A model generated the notes under the pieces. It was given only the letters and a program-made list of their open reading frames with translations, had not been told where the DNA came from and ran no database searches. Shown here in pieces: positions 46,247 to 54,721 of a stretch of 64,000 nt of DNA. The position numbers and the translations under genes were made by a program. Position 1 is the stretch's first letter; each line of letters begins with the position of its first letter. Origin of the DNA: Gammaproteobacteria bacterium (GTDB taxonomy: Bacteria; Pseudomonadota; Gammaproteobacteria; Pseudomonadales; Azotimanducaceae); the NCBI GenBank assembly GCA_026707945.1, contig JAPOVV010000115.1:186001-250000 (forward strand), in the 5' to 3' direction.

Positions 46247-46663
46247 CTAGAGTTCGACGACCGCGTGCCCTGGACAGGTCGGCTCGCCACTGCTATTGAC
46301 AACGTTGACGTCTAAACGGACGACGTTCTTACCATCGATCGTACTTTTATCCGTCACTTCTCCGACGACGGTAAGTACATCGTCTTTTTGATTGATCGCT
46401 CGGTATTGACAACCGACCTCTTGAACGCGCCCCTCGTCACCGATCCAGTCGTGAAGGGCATTTACGATGTATGCGTAGCGGAGGTTGCCCATGCCAAACG
46501 CACCTTGTTCATTACCTGCGCGTCGCCCAGCCTCGTCATCCATATGAAACGGCACGAATTCCTCATTGACCGCCGCATAGCGGTTCCATTCAGCAAAGCT
46601 CGTTTTACGGGACCACGTTGGTAACTTGGTACCAATTTCAATTTCGTCGAATGTAATGCTCAT
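46247..46663 (-). CDS. MaoC-like (R-specific enoyl-CoA hydratase) protein
   Basis: This 138-aa hot-dog-fold protein starts MSITFDEIEIGTKLPTW; GGGAG-like GGGAGA precedes the ATG by about nine bases. WNRYAAVNEEFVPFHMDDE holds the D/H hydratase signature in degenerate form (FVPFHMDDEAGR), then NEQGAFGMGNLRYAYIV. Enoyl-CoA hydration in fatty-acid-like or steroid side-chain catabolism is the family role. It is usually paired with a second hot-dog protein, as here. Confidence 0.82.
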   Translation of the reverse strand: MSITFDEIEIGTKLPTWSRKTSFAEWNRYAAVNEEFVPFHMDDEAGRRAGNEQGAFGMGNLRYAYIVNALHDWIGDEGRVQEVGCQYRAINQKDDVLTVVGEVTDKSTIDGKNVVRLDVNVVNSSGEPTCPGHAVVEL

Positions 46664-46675
46664 TGATAAATCTCC

Positions 46676-47173
46676 CTAGTAACGAATCGCGATCGACATG
46701 CGCGTTTTGACGAGTTCATCACGTTGATTTCGCCATTCTATTTCGGTGCGTACGTACATCGTATGACCGAGGCGACCTTCACGTTCTTCCCAGTCGACGA
46801 GTCTTGAGCGTGCCGATATGACATCGCCGGGTCGCATCGGGACACCATAGGTATCCGTTTGTCCGCCATTCATGCCGGTGAGTGGCTTGCCGTCTGGACG
46901 CGCGCCAGAAAGCCCTCGAGCCATCGCAGCGGGTCGTTCCAATGACCATGCGAAAGGGTTGAAATCTGGCGGAGCGATGATGCCGCCGTATTTTGTGGTT
47001 TTAGCGTACTCGGTATCCCAGTAAACCCGGGGTGGACGTTCAGGATAGTACGTCGCCATTGCCCAGCGTCTGATATCCGTATCTGTGATGGGATATGCCG
47101 TGCGCGAGGAACCCCACACGCCTTTGGCTTTGTGCATTTCTGCCGTTACGTAGGAGACTTCGGTGTCGCTCAT
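46676..47173 (-). CDS. FAS1-like dehydratase domain (hot-dog) protein
   Basis: This 165-aa protein is the first gene of the cassette. Features are YPITDTDIRRWAMATYYPER, PRVYWDTEYAKTTKYGGIIA, PPDFNPFAWSLERP, and NGGQTDTYGVPMRPGDVIS, which match the MaoC N-terminal or FAS1-like half of the hydratase pair seen in actinobacterial steroid catabolism. Together with the next gene it may form one heteromeric hydratase. The functional Asp/His cannot be checked by eye. Confidence 0.75.
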   Translation of the reverse strand: MSDTEVSYVTAEMHKAKGVWGSSRTAYPITDTDIRRWAMATYYPERPPRVYWDTEYAKTTKYGGIIAPPDFNPFAWSLERPAAMARGLSGARPDGKPLTGMNGGQTDTYGVPMRPGDVISARSRLVDWEEREGRLGHTMYVRTEIEWRNQRDELVKTRMSIAIRY

Positions 47174-47324
47174 GTCGTCAAGATTGATACGTCAAGCTGA
47201 TTCCAATTTCATCAACAATTTTGCTCATGCGGCGTGTCGAGAGTCGATGCACGCCTCGATCTTCGCTAATTTGTTCGGTATAGCCAGCCGCGCTCATCAT
47301 CCCGATTTTGGAAGCCTAAGGGAC

Positions 47325-47354
47325 TTGTTAGAGATGGCGATCGCAAGCTATAAT
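47325..47354 (+). promoter_or_regulatory. Sigma-70 promoter of the outer-membrane protein gene
   Basis: TTGTTA (47325-47330) and a perfect TATAAT (47349-47354) are separated by 18 bases. Transcription would start near 47361, some 32 bases before the GTG start. The best sigma-70-type match in the window. Confidence 0.6.
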
Positions 47355-47392
47355 CAAAGCGCGACGCTTGTCGTATTGCTCGGTAACGTACG

Positions 47393-48199
47393 GTGAAGAT
47401 GATCATGCGGATTAAGACCGGATCGACGGGTTTAGCAATATTGGTCACCGTTTTGATCAGTTCTTATGTGAGCGCGGAACCGGGTGGTATTTATTACGGT
47501 GCCTCCGCAACTCTCCAACAGGCTGAAGTCCTCTACGAAAAAACCGTCCGCAGCCGTTTTGACGCTCCAGAACAGAGTGATGGTGACGTCAGTACAAGCG
47601 ATGAAGTAATGGATAAGCCATTGCAGTGGGATGGTCTGGTGGGATTTCGTATTAATTTCGCTGACGGCACCCAATTTCTCGCACTTCAAGCAGAACTCGC
47701 ACTCTCTGGCGATGACATCAGTGGCCGACTGCCTGGGGCAGGTGAGTCACCTAATCACGACCAGATCGGTGATGCATGGCCCGAAGAGTGGTCGTTAGAA
47801 ACAACGCGCAGTATGGGTGCAATTGCGAAATACGGCATCACGCGCTCGCTGCTCGGGACATTCGATGTTTCCTTGTATGGCTTAGCAGGGGTGCGCCAAA
47901 CGAAGATCGATTTCTTTTCCTCATTTCGCGGCTGTTTCGTAGCAATCGACTGCACCGAAGAAGATTTTCGTACCGCAACGCAGAGTTTCGACCCGGAAGT
48001 CAATCTACTGGTTGCTGGGGTCGGTTTGGAGACCGGTATTAATAGGAAAACCGCTTTACAGTTCGAAATTCGTTATGTGGAAGACTTCAAAGACGAGTGG
48101 GTCGCTGAATTTAGCGGCGAGGACTGGGACGTGGATGCGCCGGGTGGATTTACAGTTCAGAACACCGACTTTGCCGTCAAATTGATTCGATATCTCTAG
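47393..48199 (+). CDS. Outer-membrane beta-barrel protein, unknown
   Basis: The 268-aa product (GTG at 47393 or ATG at 47399) has a signal peptide ending near VSAEP, then alternating aromatic and polar strands (GGIYYGASATLQQAEVLYEK, FLALQAELALSG, VSLYGLAGVRQTK, INRKTALQFEIRYVEDFK) and the terminal FAVKLIRYL, as in OmpA/OmpW-like small barrels. Two Cys in FRGCFVAIDC are probably a disulfide in a loop. The closest family is not recognised. It diverges from the hydratase cassette and may take up its substrate, which is inference only. Confidence 0.65.
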   Translation: MKMIMRIKTGSTGLAILVTVLISSYVSAEPGGIYYGASATLQQAEVLYEKTVRSRFDAPEQSDGDVSTSDEVMDKPLQWDGLVGFRINFADGTQFLALQAELALSGDDISGRLPGAGESPNHDQIGDAWPEEWSLETTRSMGAIAKYGITRSLLGTFDVSLYGLAGVRQTKIDFFSSFRGCFVAIDCTEEDFRTATQSFDPEVNLLVAGVGLETGINRKTALQFEIRYVEDFKDEWVAEFSGEDWDVDAPGGFTVQNTDFAVKLIRYL

Positions 48200-48251
48200 A
48201 CGATTCGAACGCACATGAGAACTAAAGACAGGATTCGATGGTGTCAGTTCG

Positions 48252-49805
48252 TCACACGATCCGTGATCCGGTCTTACCCCAATACTCGTCTTTGAGCAAA
48301 CGCTTGTAGAGCTTACCGGTAGGTAGTCTGGGCAGCTCGTCTCGGAAATCGACGCTTCGCGGTGCCTTGTAATGGGCGATATGGTCTCGCGTCCATTCAA
48401 GCAATAGCTCGGCTTCCTCTTCGGTCGGTTGGATGCCATCGACGAGTTGCACCACCGCTTTCACTTCCTCACCCATCTCTTTATTCGGTACACCGATTAC
48501 AGCAACATCAAGAACGTGATCATGAACAATCATGGCATCCTCGATTTCTTGCGGATAGATGTTCACACCACCTGAAATGATCATGAAGGTTGCCCGATCG
48601 GTGAGGAATAAATAGCCATCCTCATCAACGTAGCCGACGTCGCCGAGCGCTGACCAATTCGAGTGATCAGGATGTTGAGCGTCCTTGGTTTTTGCCGAGT
48701 CCTTCAAGTACTCGAACGGCATCTCAGGTAATTCGAAGTAAACGATGCCTGGCTCTCCTGGGGGTAGCTCATGCCCGTCTTCATTGCAGACATGAATGAC
48801 GCCTAAGATGGGCTTTCCGACCGTTCCCGGTTTGTCGAGCCACTCTTGAGGTCCAACGTGAGTGAGACCGTTCAACTCGGTTCCTCCGTAGTACTCGTAG
48901 AGGATCGGTCCCCACCAGTCCATCATGCGTTTCTTAATTTCCATCGGGCACGGTGCGGCCGCATGGATTGCGACTTGATGCGACGATAAATCAAACTGCG
49001 TACGGTCGTCTTCTGGAAGTTTCAGTATGCGCGTGAACATGGTCGGCACCCACTGACTATGAGTTACCTTGTATTTCTCAATCGCTTCTAGTGCACCGAT
49101 TTCATCGAACCGACGCATCATGACGACCGTCCCACCGATGGATTGCATACCGGTGCAGAAACCGATGGGTGCAGAGTGATACAAGGGCGCTGGCGATAGA
49201 TAGACCGAATTTTCATTCACCTGCCACAACATGGCGAGTAGCGCATTCTGTGGATTGATCGCCGTATCGATATTGCCATCGGGCAATGGCCGTAGTATGC
49301 CCTTGGGTCGCCCTGTTGTACCCGATGAGTAGAGCATCAACCCACCGGCGGGTTCGATCTCCAATCTTGCAGTCGGATATTCACTCAGTGCCTCATCGAA
49401 AGCATCGTATCCTGGAATCTCGCCGTTGACCGCAAGATAGGTGTCGCATTTCGCCGTTAGAGCAGGGATTTCGCTGGCAACATCAGCTAAGTTGCTTGCC
49501 GATATGAGAACCTGACTCTCCGAGTTGTCGACGATATATGCGGCTTCCTCAGCTGTCAGGTAGCGATTTACAGTCGTGAGATACAGACCGGAACGAAGCG
49601 CTGCCCATACAACAACGAAGTACGTCAGATTGTTGTCCATGAACACAGACACGTGGTCGCCGCGTCGCAAACCGCGAGCGAACATGAGCTGCGCAAGCTG
49701 ATTTGACTGCTCGTCAAGTTCACGATAGGTAAGCGATTCACCGCTGCTTGCGTCGATAGCGGCGAGGTGTTCAGGTTTTTGCTTTGCCCAATGACCGGGA
49801 TACAT
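48252..49805 (-). CDS. AMP-dependent acyl-CoA synthetase
   Basis: This 517-aa enzyme starts MYPGHWAKQKPEHLAAIDA, then LMLYSSGTTGRPKGILRPLP (A3), YEYYGGTELNGLTHVG (A5), GDVGYVDEDGYLFLTDRATF and MIISGGVNIYPQEIEDAM, with the Lys in LPTGKLYKRLL. It is distinct from the other synthetase at 41.6 kb; the two would activate different or sequential acids. It converges on the outer-membrane protein gene and stands apart from the enolase gene. Confidence 0.93.
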   Translation of the reverse strand: MYPGHWAKQKPEHLAAIDASSGESLTYRELDEQSNQLAQLMFARGLRRGDHVSVFMDNNLTYFVVVWAALRSGLYLTTVNRYLTAEEAAYIVDNSESQVLISASNLADVASEIPALTAKCDTYLAVNGEIPGYDAFDEALSEYPTARLEIEPAGGLMLYSSGTTGRPKGILRPLPDGNIDTAINPQNALLAMLWQVNENSVYLSPAPLYHSAPIGFCTGMQSIGGTVVMMRRFDEIGALEAIEKYKVTHSQWVPTMFTRILKLPEDDRTQFDLSSHQVAIHAAAPCPMEIKKRMMDWWGPILYEYYGGTELNGLTHVGPQEWLDKPGTVGKPILGVIHVCNEDGHELPPGEPGIVYFELPEMPFEYLKDSAKTKDAQHPDHSNWSALGDVGYVDEDGYLFLTDRATFMIISGGVNIYPQEIEDAMIVHDHVLDVAVIGVPNKEMGEEVKAVVQLVDGIQPTEEEAELLLEWTRDHIAHYKAPRSVDFRDELPRLPTGKLYKRLLKDEYWGKTGSRIV

Positions 49806-49891
49806 GGCGATTTTGCTGTTGTGCTTTTGGATATTGCATTATCGATTTGCGATAGTTGCGTTACTACTCACGCAGAGAATTACTTTGCAGC

Positions 49892-51073
49892 CTAGCCGTC
49901 TTGCTGGTAGGCATGGGCACGCGCTACGTCCTCGTTGAGAACGACACCCAGTCCTGGTTCGGTGGGCGCAATGATGTAGCCATCCTCCCATTGAATTGGT
50001 TTCTCAAGGATTTCAGCGTGAAACCCATCGAAACGACCAATACTTTCCTGAATCAGACAGTTGGGAGAACAAACATCGACCTGTATGTTCGCCGCGGCCT
50101 CAATCGGTCCACAATAGAGGTGAGGCGCGATTTGCGCGTAGTACGCTTCCGCCATCCCCGCGATCTTTTTCGCTTCGAGAATGCCGCCAACACGCCCCAA
50201 GGCCATTTGCAGTATCACGGCGGCTTGTTTTTCGAGTAACTCGCGGAACTCAAACTTCGTAGCCAGTCTCTCTCCCGAAGCGACCGGAATTGACGTCATC
50301 TGTGCAACGCGTGCCATCTCATCTCGATTTTCCGGCGGTACAGGTTCCTCGAACCACAGCGGATCGTATTGCTCGATGCGACGTGCAAAGCGAATCGTCC
50401 CGGACGTGGTCGACTGACCATGGGTACCAATTAAGATGTCTGCCTTGTTGCCGACCGTTTCCCTTACAGCCCGAACGACGGCTTCCGCGTTGTCGAGTCG
50501 ATCTAACGGAGGCTCCCGGGGATCCTCGCTACCCATAACGTCGATTAGAGGGTCGAACTTAAGCGCCGTGAATCCCTCAGCGACGTGCGCTGCTGCGCTC
50601 GCACTTGCTGCGTCCGGGTCGGTATGTGTTGGTCGACGGGTGGTATCACCCGGCGCGGGCCAAAGATATGTATAGGAGCGTACTCGCTCGTTGTATCGTC
50701 CCCCGAGCAGGTTGTAGACGGGTTGCTCGAGTGCTTTGCCCATGATATCCCAACATGCCATCTCGATTGCGCTAAGCACGCCCATCACGGCGTGGTCGGG
50801 GTGCTGGTGGTGGTCATGTGATTCATAGCCTTCGCCGTAGTAAACGGAACGCCAGAGGCGTTCGATCTGAAACGGGTCGGCATCAATCACGTACGTCTCG
50901 CATACATCCTCGATCATGCGAACCGAAGTGGTAGGGTGGAAAGGGATCTTGTATGCCTCGCCAACACCGTCGATACCGTTATCGGTCGTTAGTTTCACGA
51001 AAACCCAATATCGTCCACCGCGATGCGGTCGAGGTGTAGCGACGACAAAGGTCTCGGCATCAGTGATTTTCAA
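49892..51073 (-). CDS. Enolase-superfamily sugar-acid dehydratase/racemase-like protein
   Basis: This 393-aa protein is of the mandelate racemase/muconate lactonising group. AIEMACWDIMGKALEQPVYN, GFTALKFDPL (the Lys region in the D-galactonate dehydratase/RspA-like branch), DILIGTHGQ, WFEEPVPPEN and VASGERLATK (metal ligand Glu residues) and IAPHLYCGPIEAAANIQVD (catalytic His) are seen. It probably acts on an acid sugar or related alpha-proton substrate; the specificity is unknown. The start is TTG, supported by AAGGAG six bases upstream inside the end of the ion-channel gene. Confidence 0.85.
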   Translation of the reverse strand: MKITDAETFVVATPRPHRGGRYWVFVKLTTDNGIDGVGEAYKIPFHPTTSVRMIEDVCETYVIDADPFQIERLWRSVYYGEGYESHDHHQHPDHAVMGVLSAIEMACWDIMGKALEQPVYNLLGGRYNERVRSYTYLWPAPGDTTRRPTHTDPDAASASAAAHVAEGFTALKFDPLIDVMGSEDPREPPLDRLDNAEAVVRAVRETVGNKADILIGTHGQSTTSGTIRFARRIEQYDPLWFEEPVPPENRDEMARVAQMTSIPVASGERLATKFEFRELLEKQAAVILQMALGRVGGILEAKKIAGMAEAYYAQIAPHLYCGPIEAAANIQVDVCSPNCLIQESIGRFDGFHAEILEKPIQWEDGYIIAPTEPGLGVVLNEDVARAHAYQQDG

Positions 51074-51076
51074 GAT

Positions 51077-51520
51077 TTACTCCTTAGTTTCGACCGGACG
51101 GTGAATGAAAATGAAAGTGGCCGACCAGGTAATCAAGACGAGTCCAATGAGGGATTCAATTGCGGTAACGATTCGAACGGGGCCGATTGGATAGAGGTCG
51201 CCGAATCCAACCGTCGTATACACGATCGATGAGTAGTAGATGTAGTCGTACCTTGACTCAATCGCCGCTATTTCGCCGAATTCCGGTTCGAACGACATGA
51301 GCCAGTAGACGAGCGCAAAAATGCCAATCTCCAGCATGTGGAGCACCATAAGGCACAGCAGCGTAACGAGGACCCGCAGGCGTCCTAATAGTCGCGATAT
51401 TCGACGATTGAGAGTTTCAAGGATTTCGTAATGAAGTCCGACACTGACAATCGAAGCAAGGAACGCTACGAGACATGCGAGCGCGTAGTAGCTGTCAGAC
51501 ACCTTCGTAAAGCCTGCCAC
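51077..51520 (-). CDS. Two-helix potassium channel-like protein
   Basis: This 147-aa membrane protein has an N-terminal hydrophobic segment, a long helix, then the pore region YYSSIVYTTVGFGDLYPIGP. TVGFGD is the potassium selectivity filter signature. An inner helix TAIESLIGLVLITWSATFIF follows. A KcsA-like tetrameric channel is likely. The GTG start lies inside the end of the D-threonine-aldolase-like gene (26-base overlap); a second GTG at 51502 is possible. It has no obvious metabolic link to its neighbours. Confidence 0.85.
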   Translation of the reverse strand: MAGFTKVSDSYYALACLVAFLASIVSVGLHYEILETLNRRISRLLGRLRVLVTLLCLMVLHMLEIGIFALVYWLMSFEPEFGEIAAIESRYDYIYYSSIVYTTVGFGDLYPIGPVRIVTAIESLIGLVLITWSATFIFIHRPVETKE

Positions 51521-52631
51521 TTCTTGCGTCGATGGCTAGAGTATCAAGAATCTGCAAATCTTCATCAACGAGCGTGAACTGGTCATACAGATTGATGGTC
51601 GGGTCGCAATGAGGCGGTGTGATCAACAATTGCGTTCCAATGGGAACAGTTGTCATGCCGTCTTCGAAAATCAATCCTCCGTGTTCGTCGCCTTTAAAGA
51701 CATACTTAGCTGGTCGATCGACGCCAGCATGAATCTCTGGGAGAACCGAATCGGTTGAGAAGGCTTTGAGCCCAGCGTCAGTCGTGACGTTGCCGGGCGT
51801 GTTTGCCGATACGACCGTTGTCAACACAAATAGAGACTGCTCGAACGGCAGATTGCCCTCGTTGTTCCATTCGATGCTTGAGTATTCAAGATCCATGAAC
51901 GGATAGGAACCGGCTTGGAGTTCGGTTGCTACACCAGCTTGCCAGTCGATGTCGAAAGTGCCAGTGCCGCCACCAGAAACAATTGGACAGGGAATGTGTT
52001 CTGCTTCTAACTGACGTTTAAACGTCTCCACACGCTGCCATAGTTCGTGTGAACGACGCATGCGCTGACCGATGCTCTCAACGTGCATGAGGTTTCCTGC
52101 ATAACACTGCACGCCTTTGAAATTGAACGAAGGTAAATCGTGCAAGGTCTTCGCCAAAGCTAGCCCCGCATGCCCGATTTCAATCCCGGTTCGATGCATA
52201 TCAGGATCAAGGTCCAAGAGCACATCCAAAGGTCGTGTCTCATCGAAAAATGCCTCGAAGTGAGGAACCATGGCGGGACTATCGACAACGCAGATCAATT
52301 CCGCCAAACGTTCGCGGAGTGAACTGACGCGATCCACGTGTCGATGAAGCGCTAACGGGGATGTGATGAGGATGCTATGCACTGCATCCGCGAGATGTTC
52401 CGCTTCACTAATCGTCGCACAGCAGACCCCTATCGCGCCTTGTTCTATCTGTGCTTTCGCGATAGCGCTAGATTTGTGGGTCTTGGCATGCGGGCGTAGT
52501 GCGAAGTTGTTGGCTTGGCCGTGCGCTGACATCGCGGCCAAATTCGCACGGAAACGTGAATCGAGGAGTAGCAAACAGGGGGTTTGCAGGTCCTGTAGAT
52601 GAGTTGGTAACTTTGCTTGGCTAGTGGTCAT
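51495..52631 (-). CDS. D-threonine aldolase/D-serine dehydratase-like PLP enzyme
   Basis: This 378-aa protein has an alanine-racemase-like N-terminal barrel with the PLP Lys in LRPHAKTHKS, QCYAGNLMHVES, SGGGTGTFDID and the metal-site end TPPHCDPTINLYDQ that is characteristic of the DSD1/D-threonine aldolase family. The zinc or manganese ligands there support a D-threonine aldolase or D-serine dehydratase activity on D-hydroxy-amino acids. It is the first gene in the minus-strand set with the ion channel and the enolase-type gene. Confidence 0.88.
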   Translation of the reverse strand: MTTSQAKLPTHLQDLQTPCLLLLDSRFRANLAAMSAHGQANNFALRPHAKTHKSSAIAKAQIEQGAIGVCCATISEAEHLADAVHSILITSPLALHRHVDRVSSLRERLAELICVVDSPAMVPHFEAFFDETRPLDVLLDLDPDMHRTGIEIGHAGLALAKTLHDLPSFNFKGVQCYAGNLMHVESIGQRMRRSHELWQRVETFKRQLEAEHIPCPIVSGGGTGTFDIDWQAGVATELQAGSYPFMDLEYSSIEWNNEGNLPFEQSLFVLTTVVSANTPGNVTTDAGLKAFSTDSVLPEIHAGVDRPAKYVFKGDEHGGLIFEDGMTTVPIGTQLLITPPHCDPTINLYDQFTLVDEDLQILDTLAIDARSGRLYEGV

Positions 52632-52740
52632 TTGCCGAGCGTCCGGCTGTTCTTGTCGTGAAAGTGTCTGAATGCGTTGAAGATCTGTAGATTCGAGGAA
52701 ATTGTTGCGCTACTGATCGTCTTCTAATTGTCCATGCTAC

Positions 52741-52755
52741 AACATGAAACGTGTT
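52741..52755. repeat. Near-perfect inverted repeat before the dioxygenase gene
   Basis: AACATGAAACGTGTT (arms 5 of 6 paired around AAA) lies in the divergent gap 56 bases before the dioxygenase ATG. It could be a regulator operator, but no motif for a known protein is recognised. Confidence 0.3.
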
Positions 52756-52811
52756 TTCCTGTTTTTATTGTCGTGTATCCTTAAACCATCAGCGTTTGTG
52801 CGAAGCGACTT

Positions 52812-53633
52812 ATGGCAGCCGTACCTCAACCAATCGAGCCTACCTCACTTGAAGCGGAATTGTTAACCGGGCGAACCGGGGTTCGCATCACGGGGATGTC
52901 GATACCGGATCTGACCGACGAACAGGTTGAGGAAGTGAGGCGGCTAGTCGGTGAGTACTGTGTCGGTATATTCCCTGATCAACACCTTACGCCCATTGAG
53001 CAACGAGACTTCGTCGGTCGCTTAGGAAAGGTCACCGTGACGCCTGGCGTGAATATGCGTACCGAATATGAGATGGTGCATAAAGTTGCCAATCGCGGCG
53101 ATGCTGCCCGTCCGGTTTCCGGGGGATTCCATACCGATACGTGCTTTGTCGAGAAACCGCCATCGTTTTCATCTCTAAACGCGATTGAAGTACCGGATCA
53201 CGGTGGCGATACGATTTTTTGTAATCAATATATGGCGTATGACTCGCTGTCTGACGTGATGAAAGGCTGGCTGAAAGGTCTGCGTCTGAAACACGTGGTG
53301 AGCGGGACTGATCAACCGGAGGCATGTCCCGACCCGATTTGGCATCCCGCGGTTCGAACCCATCCGGTTACAGGTCGCAAAGCGTTGTACGTTACGTTTG
53401 CGGATCGTTGTATAGAGGCGGAAGGCATGACGCCTATGGAAGGTCGGAATCTAATCGATTTTCTTTACAGGCATTCGTTGAGAGACCACGCTATGGTCCG
53501 GCATCGCTGGCGCGTAGGGGACTTTGTAATGTGGGACAATCGTTGTGCGTTGCACGCGGCGGTCTATGACCACGGCGATCAACCTCGTGTCCTGTACCGC
53601 GTTATGTGTGAGGGTGAAAAGCCTTACGAGTGA
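52812..53633 (+). CDS. TauD/TfdA-family alpha-ketoglutarate-dependent dioxygenase
   Basis: This 273-aa non-heme iron enzyme keeps all the family ligands: the HxD motif in GGFHTDTCF, the distal His in NRCALHAAVYD and the 2-oxoglutarate-binding Arg in VLYRVMCEG. The start VRITGMSIPDLTDEQVEEV and LRLKHVVSGTD are typical. Members oxidise taurine, alkyl sulfates, herbicide ethers and other small molecules; the substrate cannot be read here. It diverges from the D-threonine-aldolase gene and converges with the SDR gene. Confidence 0.93.
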   Translation: MAAVPQPIEPTSLEAELLTGRTGVRITGMSIPDLTDEQVEEVRRLVGEYCVGIFPDQHLTPIEQRDFVGRLGKVTVTPGVNMRTEYEMVHKVANRGDAARPVSGGFHTDTCFVEKPPSFSSLNAIEVPDHGGDTIFCNQYMAYDSLSDVMKGWLKGLRLKHVVSGTDQPEACPDPIWHPAVRTHPVTGRKALYVTFADRCIEAEGMTPMEGRNLIDFLYRHSLRDHAMVRHRWRVGDFVMWDNRCALHAAVYDHGDQPRVLYRVMCEGEKPYE

Positions 53634-53737
53634 GCCATGCGGTCGAGTACGGTACCTCTGCGCGGCGTTCGTTAGCGCAGCTAGCAAGATATTTCGTATC
53701 GCGGCGATCGATCTCGTCGCGAGTTTAGTCGCTAGTA

Positions 53738-54589
53738 CTACCCAAGCTGCTCACAGTAGTTAGACCAATAGGCGAACGATGTCTCGATCTCGCTCGTTCG
53801 CGCTTGCACCAGTGGCGCAAAGTCAGGATGTGTAAAGATGTAGAACTGGTCTTCTTGGATCGCGTGCAACACCATATCGCCAACCACACTTGGTTCGAGG
53901 ATGTTTCGCATGATCTCGTCCGCTACGGGTTCGTCGCTCGTATCAGGGCGTTCGAAATTCACTTCCTGAGTTGTAGGCAGCGATGATGGTCGATTTCGAT
54001 TCGCCGTGAATATGTTCGTGTTGACCACACCGGGACACAAAACCGAAACACCGATTTCATGCTCCAATAGTTCTGCGCGCAACGTTTCTGACAGACCGAC
54101 GACGGCGAACTTACTAGCGCCATAAGCGCCAAGTCGAGGGACTGCAATATGCCCGGCGAGTGACGCCGTATTGACGACATGACCACCTTCATTGTGAGCG
54201 ATCATGTCGCTGAGGAATGCATTTAAACCGTTGTATACCCCGTCTAAATTGACGTTCATGGTCCATCGCCAATCGTTCGGTTCAGCTTCTGCAAACGGAC
54301 CAGCAGTTACGACACCGGCGTTGTTGACCAGTACATGTACGTTTCCAAACGCTTCCTTAGTCTTCGCCGCTCCTTCGGTGACCGATTCGAGATCTGAAAC
54401 ATCGACCTGCAGTCCAATCACTGAAGCATTCGTTTCCTCAAACTCTTCAACGACCGCTTTTAGCGGTTCGGCTTCGATGTCCGCCACGGCAACTTTCATT
54501 CCAGCGCCGGCAAATGAGCGTACCATCGCTAAACCCATGCCACTAGCTCCGCCCGTTACGAAAGCCGTTTTCCCTGCAACATTTTTCAC
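53738..54589 (-). CDS. Short-chain dehydrogenase/reductase
   Basis: This 283-aa classical SDR starts at GTG with AFVTGGASGMGLAMVRSFAG, an NAD(P) motif. DVSDLESV, NNAGVVTAGPF, NTASLAG, the YGASKFAVVG catalytic Tyr/Lys, and LCPGVVNTNIF follow in order. The ADIEAEPLK after strand 2 suggests NAD preference. The substrate is unknown; the family covers alcohols, steroids and sugars. It lies between the dioxygenase and the divergent ABC operon. Confidence 0.92.
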   Translation of the reverse strand: MKNVAGKTAFVTGGASGMGLAMVRSFAGAGMKVAVADIEAEPLKAVVEEFEETNASVIGLQVDVSDLESVTEGAAKTKEAFGNVHVLVNNAGVVTAGPFAEAEPNDWRWTMNVNLDGVYNGLNAFLSDMIAHNEGGHVVNTASLAGHIAVPRLGAYGASKFAVVGLSETLRAELLEHEIGVSVLCPGVVNTNIFTANRNRPSSLPTTQEVNFERPDTSDEPVADEIMRNILEPSVVGDMVLHAIQEDQFYIFTHPDFAPLVQARTSEIETSFAYWSNYCEQLG

Positions 54590-54721
54590 GTTTGGTTGTC
54601 CTATACGTCTGAATTTCTCGGTGCCCGGTTATTCATCCCTTCGCGAGCTAGAAGATGCGCCGACGGGCATGTGTAAGCTATTATCGAGACCGAGCAAAGT
54701 TAGAGGATAGAGGGGAGGTCT

